Of a stretch of DNA of 64,000 nucleotides, positions 61,590 to 64,000 are shown piece by piece (position 1 is the first letter of the stretch; the number at the start of each line of letters is the position of its first letter). The notes beneath the pieces were generated by a model, which saw only the letters and a list, made by a program, of their open reading frames with translations, was not told the DNA's origin and searched no databases. Both the position numbers and the translations under genes were made by a program. Origin of the DNA: Crassaminicella thermophila (GTDB taxonomy: Bacteria > Bacillota > Clostridia > Peptostreptococcales > Thermotaleaceae); assembly GCF_008152325.1 (NCBI RefSeq), contig NZ_CP042243.1:2609026-2673025 (forward strand), read 5' to 3'.

Positions 61590-61621
61590 AAAAACAAAGA
61601 GTCAACCTTAGCTGACTCTTT
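61590..61621 (-). terminator. Terminator after the flagellar rod genes
   Basis: On the minus strand AAAGAGTCAGC and GTTGACTCTTT pair around TAAG, followed by GTTTTT. Confidence 0.85.
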
Positions 61622-61641
61622 CAGACTATAAACAAAATAGA

Positions 61642-61863
61642 ATTATTCTGAATGAAAAATAAAAGCGAATAATTACAAAGCTTTAGCAAAGAAAACTTGA
61701 TTAAGAATTTCAGAAAAATCCGTAGGCTTAGCATGGACGCTAAGCCAGCAGCCTACAAGACTGGATGTCTTGATTAGGTGCGTTAGGATTTTTTTGAAAT
61801 TATGAATCTTAGTTTTTTCTAAAGATTTGTTTATGAGCATTATTTTTCAATTCATTGATAAAT
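61642..61863 (-). repeat. Long palindromic dispersed element, copy B
   Basis: The reverse complement aligns along its length with 19344-19563: shared blocks include AATCCTAACGCACCTAAT, CTTAGCGTCCATGCTAAGCC and CTACGGATTTTTCTGAAATT. As with copy A it is placed between a gene end and a terminator hairpin. It begins 7 bases past the stop of the rod-binding protein gene. Confidence 0.75.
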
Positions 61864-61869
61864 ATAGCT

Positions 61870-62217
61870 TTATTTCTTTTTATATTTCATTGAAAGCTGT
61901 TTATACATCTCTTTTGCAATTCCTATCCCTTGCCCTTTTGAAGCTTCTTCTGCTAGCTTTTCATCAAGCATACCTTCAAAGATTTCTCTCGCATAGCTTT
62001 TCTTTATAAAACCATCTTCTTTAATAGTATTTCTCATATTTTTTAACATCATATTTACAAACATAGATTCAAACTGTCGACAAGCATCTAACAGTTTTTT
62101 ATCATCCTTTGCTTTTTTTGCTTGCTCAAGTGCATTTTTAAAGCTATCTTCCTTTACTTTGCTTTTTTCGTATTGCCCTTTGTTTATAGGAGATAATGAA
62201 ATTGGATTGATTTTCAT
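61870..62217 (-). CDS. Flagellar rod-binding protein (FlgJ N-terminal domain)
   Basis: A 115-residue protein with the Rod-binding signature ACRQFESMFVNMMLKNMRNT (about 45-64) and SYAREIFEGMLDEKLAEEASKGQGIGIAKEMYKQL. It lacks the muramidase domain that FlgJ of proteobacteria carries, which is usual in Firmicutes. It would act at the rod tip or cap in the periplasm-equivalent space. It lies 10 bases after the FlgG-like gene. Confidence 0.88.
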   Translation of the reverse strand: MKINPISLSPINKGQYEKSKVKEDSFKNALEQAKKAKDDKKLLDACRQFESMFVNMMLKNMRNTIKEDGFIKKSYAREIFEGMLDEKLAEEASKGQGIGIAKEMYKQLSMKYKKK

Positions 62218-62227
62218 ATTGAATCAT

Positions 62228-63019
62228 CTACCTTCTCAAATTATTTGCTTGTTCTAGCATTTGATCTGCTGTTTGAATAGATTTTGAGTTGATTTCATAA
62301 GCTCTTTGAGCAGTAATCATCTTGACCATTTCTTCAACCACAGATACATTTGATGCCTCTAAAAAACCCTGTTTTATTGAACCTGCTTCCCCTTCATATG
62401 CTTCAAAGGCTTCTCCAGAAGCTATAGTTTCTCTGTATAGGTTTTGTCCTATAGATTCTAATCCAGCAGGGTTTGCAAATCTTACTAAAGTCATCTGACC
62501 AATTTCTTCACTTTCTTCTTCTCCTTCTCTTTTTACATTAATCACGCCATTTGGTGAAACAGTAATTTCCTTTACATTTTCTCCTAATTCTATATCTCCA
62601 GCATCACATTGAACAAAGTATCCATCTGATGTAACTAGCCTTGCTTCATTATCCTCTACACTCAATTTAAAGCTTCCATCTTTAGTATAAAAAAGGTTAT
62701 CATTCATATCACGTACAACAAAGAAGCCGTCTCCATCAATAGCAAAATCTAAATCATTATTAGTTTGTTCTGGGTTTCCTTTTGTAAATGAACGTAGTGT
62801 TGCCATAGGCATAACCCCATGTCCTACTTCTAAATTTACTGGTCTTCCTTCACCTTCACTAATGCTTTTGTTGTTTAATTGTTCATATAAAAGGTCCTTA
62901 AATTCAACTCTTTGCTTTTTATATGCTGTGGTATTTACATTTGCTAGGTTATTAGCTATTGTATCAACATTCAATTGCTGTGCTTTCATTCCAGATGCAG
63001 CAGTCCATAACGCTCTCAT
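62228..63019 (-). CDS. flhP: Flagellar basal-body rod protein, FlgG family (FlhP-like)
   Basis: A 263-residue distal-rod protein. It begins MRALWTAASGMKAQQLNVDT with the ANNLANVNTTAYKK rod signature, and ends with the C-terminal SNVSVVEEMVKMITAQRAYEINSKSIQTAD helix that forms the coiled-coil rod core. The start follows AAAAAGGAGG. It is paired with a second FlgF/FlgG-type gene upstream, as flhO-flhP in Bacillus; the symbol is given on that basis and FlgG would be an equally fair name. Confidence 0.9.
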   Translation of the reverse strand: MRALWTAASGMKAQQLNVDTIANNLANVNTTAYKKQRVEFKDLLYEQLNNKSISEGEGRPVNLEVGHGVMPMATLRSFTKGNPEQTNNDLDFAIDGDGFFVVRDMNDNLFYTKDGSFKLSVEDNEARLVTSDGYFVQCDAGDIELGENVKEITVSPNGVINVKREGEEESEEIGQMTLVRFANPAGLESIGQNLYRETIASGEAFEAYEGEAGSIKQGFLEASNVSVVEEMVKMITAQRAYEINSKSIQTADQMLEQANNLRR

Positions 63020-63037
63020 AATTTTTCCTCCTTTTTA

Positions 63038-64000
63038 TTAAACTTTTCCAACCTCATTTACTGCTTTTCCTAAAGTATCATCATAAGCCTTTATAACTCT
63101 TTGTCCCGATTCATAGTTTCTAAATATTGTCATCATTTTTACCATTTCTTTTATTGGATCTACATTAGCTTTTTCTAAAAAGCCTTGATGAATAGTTCCT
63201 GTAAATGGAGCCTCCTTTATTTGTGCTCCTTCTGCCATTTTGTAAAAATTACTTGCTTCTTTTCGCAAATCCCCTAAATTCTCTATATTAATAACTTTTA
63301 TTTTATCAATAAATTCACCATCTACAATGATTTCCCCTGCTTCTGAAACAGCAATCTCTGATCCTTCAATAACAATCGGACCATACTCTCCTATTACAGG
63401 ATATCCATCTAATGTAACAAGCTCATTATTGTTATTTAGCTGAAAACTTCCATCCCTCGTATAGCGAATTCCATCAGGTGTCTCGATTTGGAAAAATCCC
63501 TTTCCTTTTATCCCTAAATCCAGATCATTTTCAGTTTCAAATAACTGCCCTTGTTCATAGTTTACAACTATCTTATCTACCGTAACCCCTGAATTTAGAG
63601 TACCAATCACTCCTGGCGGTGTAGGCATAACTAAACTATCTACAACATTTCCATCTACGAGTACTTGTCCACGTTCATTGACCTCTAACTGCCCATCTCC
63701 TACATATATAGGCCCTTTGTTTCCTAATACTAAGTATCCTCCTTGTGTATCTTTATTTCCGTCAGCATCCCTATAATATGTGCTCAGGTATCCATCCTTG
63801 TTAATAGTAAAATTTAAGCTTTTCTGATAGCTTATACCGTTTATAGTTTTTGTACGAAAAAATCCACTTGTTGTATTTACTGTATATAGTCCATTATCCT
63901 CTTTTACTTCAACCCCTTTAAATACTTCATTATTCATAAAAGGATTTGAAGCATTAATCTTTTTTATCAGAATTTCCGGAAAAGATTCTGAAATAAGTAA
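63038..64000 (-). CDS. flhO: Flagellar basal-body rod protein, FlgF/FlhO type (partial)
   Basis: The frame stays open through the right edge, so the N-terminus is missing. It reads in from LLISESFPEILIKKINASNP, which matches the segment that follows the N-terminal helix of FlhO-like proteins. An ATG at 63937 is therefore internal and not the start. At least 320 residues remain, with the beta-domain LGIKGKGFFQIETPDGIRYTRDGSF and the C-terminal ANVDPIKEMVKMMTIFRNYESGQRVI helix. It precedes the FlgG-like gene by 18 bases. Confidence 0.88.
   Translation of the reverse strand, partial: LLISESFPEILIKKINASNPFMNNEVFKGVEVKEDNGLYTVNTTSGFFRTKTINGISYQKSLNFTINKDGYLSTYYRDADGNKDTQGGYLVLGNKGPIYVGDGQLEVNERGQVLVDGNVVDSLVMPTPPGVIGTLNSGVTVDKIVVNYEQGQLFETENDLDLGIKGKGFFQIETPDGIRYTRDGSFQLNNNNELVTLDGYPVIGEYGPIVIEGSEIAVSEAGEIIVDGEFIDKIKVINIENLGDLRKEASNFYKMAEGAQIKEAPFTGTIHQGFLEKANVDPIKEMVKMMTIFRNYESGQRVIKAYDDTLGKAVNEVGKV

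Noticed and set aside
63038-63937. The 63937 ATG as the start of the FlgF/FlhO-type gene
   Set aside because: The frame continues open to the window edge with residues typical of the family, and no ribosome site precedes that ATG.

Overview
The window comes from a low-GC, anaerobe-like member of the Clostridia. The case rests on AT-rich coding DNA with strong AGGAGG-type ribosome binding sites, TTG/GTG starts, the electron-transfer type of dihydroorotate dehydrogenase (PyrD plus PyrK), an archaeal-type cofactor-independent phosphoglycerate mutase, a DUF421/DUF4363 gene pair, Bacillus-like flagellar rod/fabZ gene order, and Firmicute-type rRNA operons. I cannot name the genus from the sequence alone.

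Layout. 1-4890 (+ strand): tail of an NCS2 nucleobase permease, apgM, and three overlapping M42 aminopeptidase genes. 4860-31730 (- strand): four rRNA operons in tandem with 40 tRNA genes. From right to left they are operon 4 (16S 29844-31371, 18 tRNAs after its 5S), operon 3 (16S 23174-24702, no tRNAs after its 5S), then, after a gap, operon 2 (16S 14824-16351, 11 tRNAs) and operon 1 (16S 8787-10318, 7 tRNAs). Each operon also has tRNA-Ala between 16S and 23S. I see no terminator between operons 4 and 3 or between 2 and 1, but clear ones after 3 and 1, so they look like two two-operon units. Three of the four 23S genes carry a roughly 150-base insertion at helix 45. 16650-19610 separates the two units: an IS605-type remnant, a 53-residue reading frame, an aminotransferase gene and a palindromic dispersed element.

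31855-32919 (+): DUF421 membrane protein and DUF4363 protein. 32936-35755 (-): pyrF-pyrK-pyrD behind a PyrR-type attenuator. 35757-39217 (-): a conserved-looking protein of unknown function, a coiled-coil repeat protein, and phosphoglucomutase. 39351-61001 (-): a cell-surface polysaccharide locus with chain-length regulator, two polymerase/ligase-type proteins, DegT aminotransferase, initiating phosphoglycosyl transferase, NeuD/PglD acetyltransferase, glycosyltransferases, heparinase II/III-like lyase, UDP-ManNAc-type dehydrogenase, bi-domain oxidoreductase, two hexapeptide acyltransferases, a MurJ/Wzx-type flippase, a galU pseudogene cut by a group II intron fragment, and a membrane 4,6-dehydratase. 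61041-64000 (-): fabZ and the end of a flagellar rod operon.

How the genes work together. The polysaccharide genes encode most of a Wzy-type pathway. The 4,6-dehydratase, DegT aminotransferase, NeuD/PglD acetyltransferase and PglC-like transferase together match the route that makes undecaprenyl-diphospho-N,N'-diacetylbacillosamine. MurJ/Wzx would flip the unit, the Wzy-like proteins polymerise it and the Wzz-like protein sets length. I found no clearly new biological system. The most unusual content is structural: the rRNA array and its insertion polymorphism, the palindromic repeat families (one inserted inside rRNA spacers), the IS605 remnant that keeps a likely omegaRNA end but not its nuclease, and the intron-split galU. 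Many 23S differences between copies are single-base homopolymer changes at conserved sites and are probably assembly errors.
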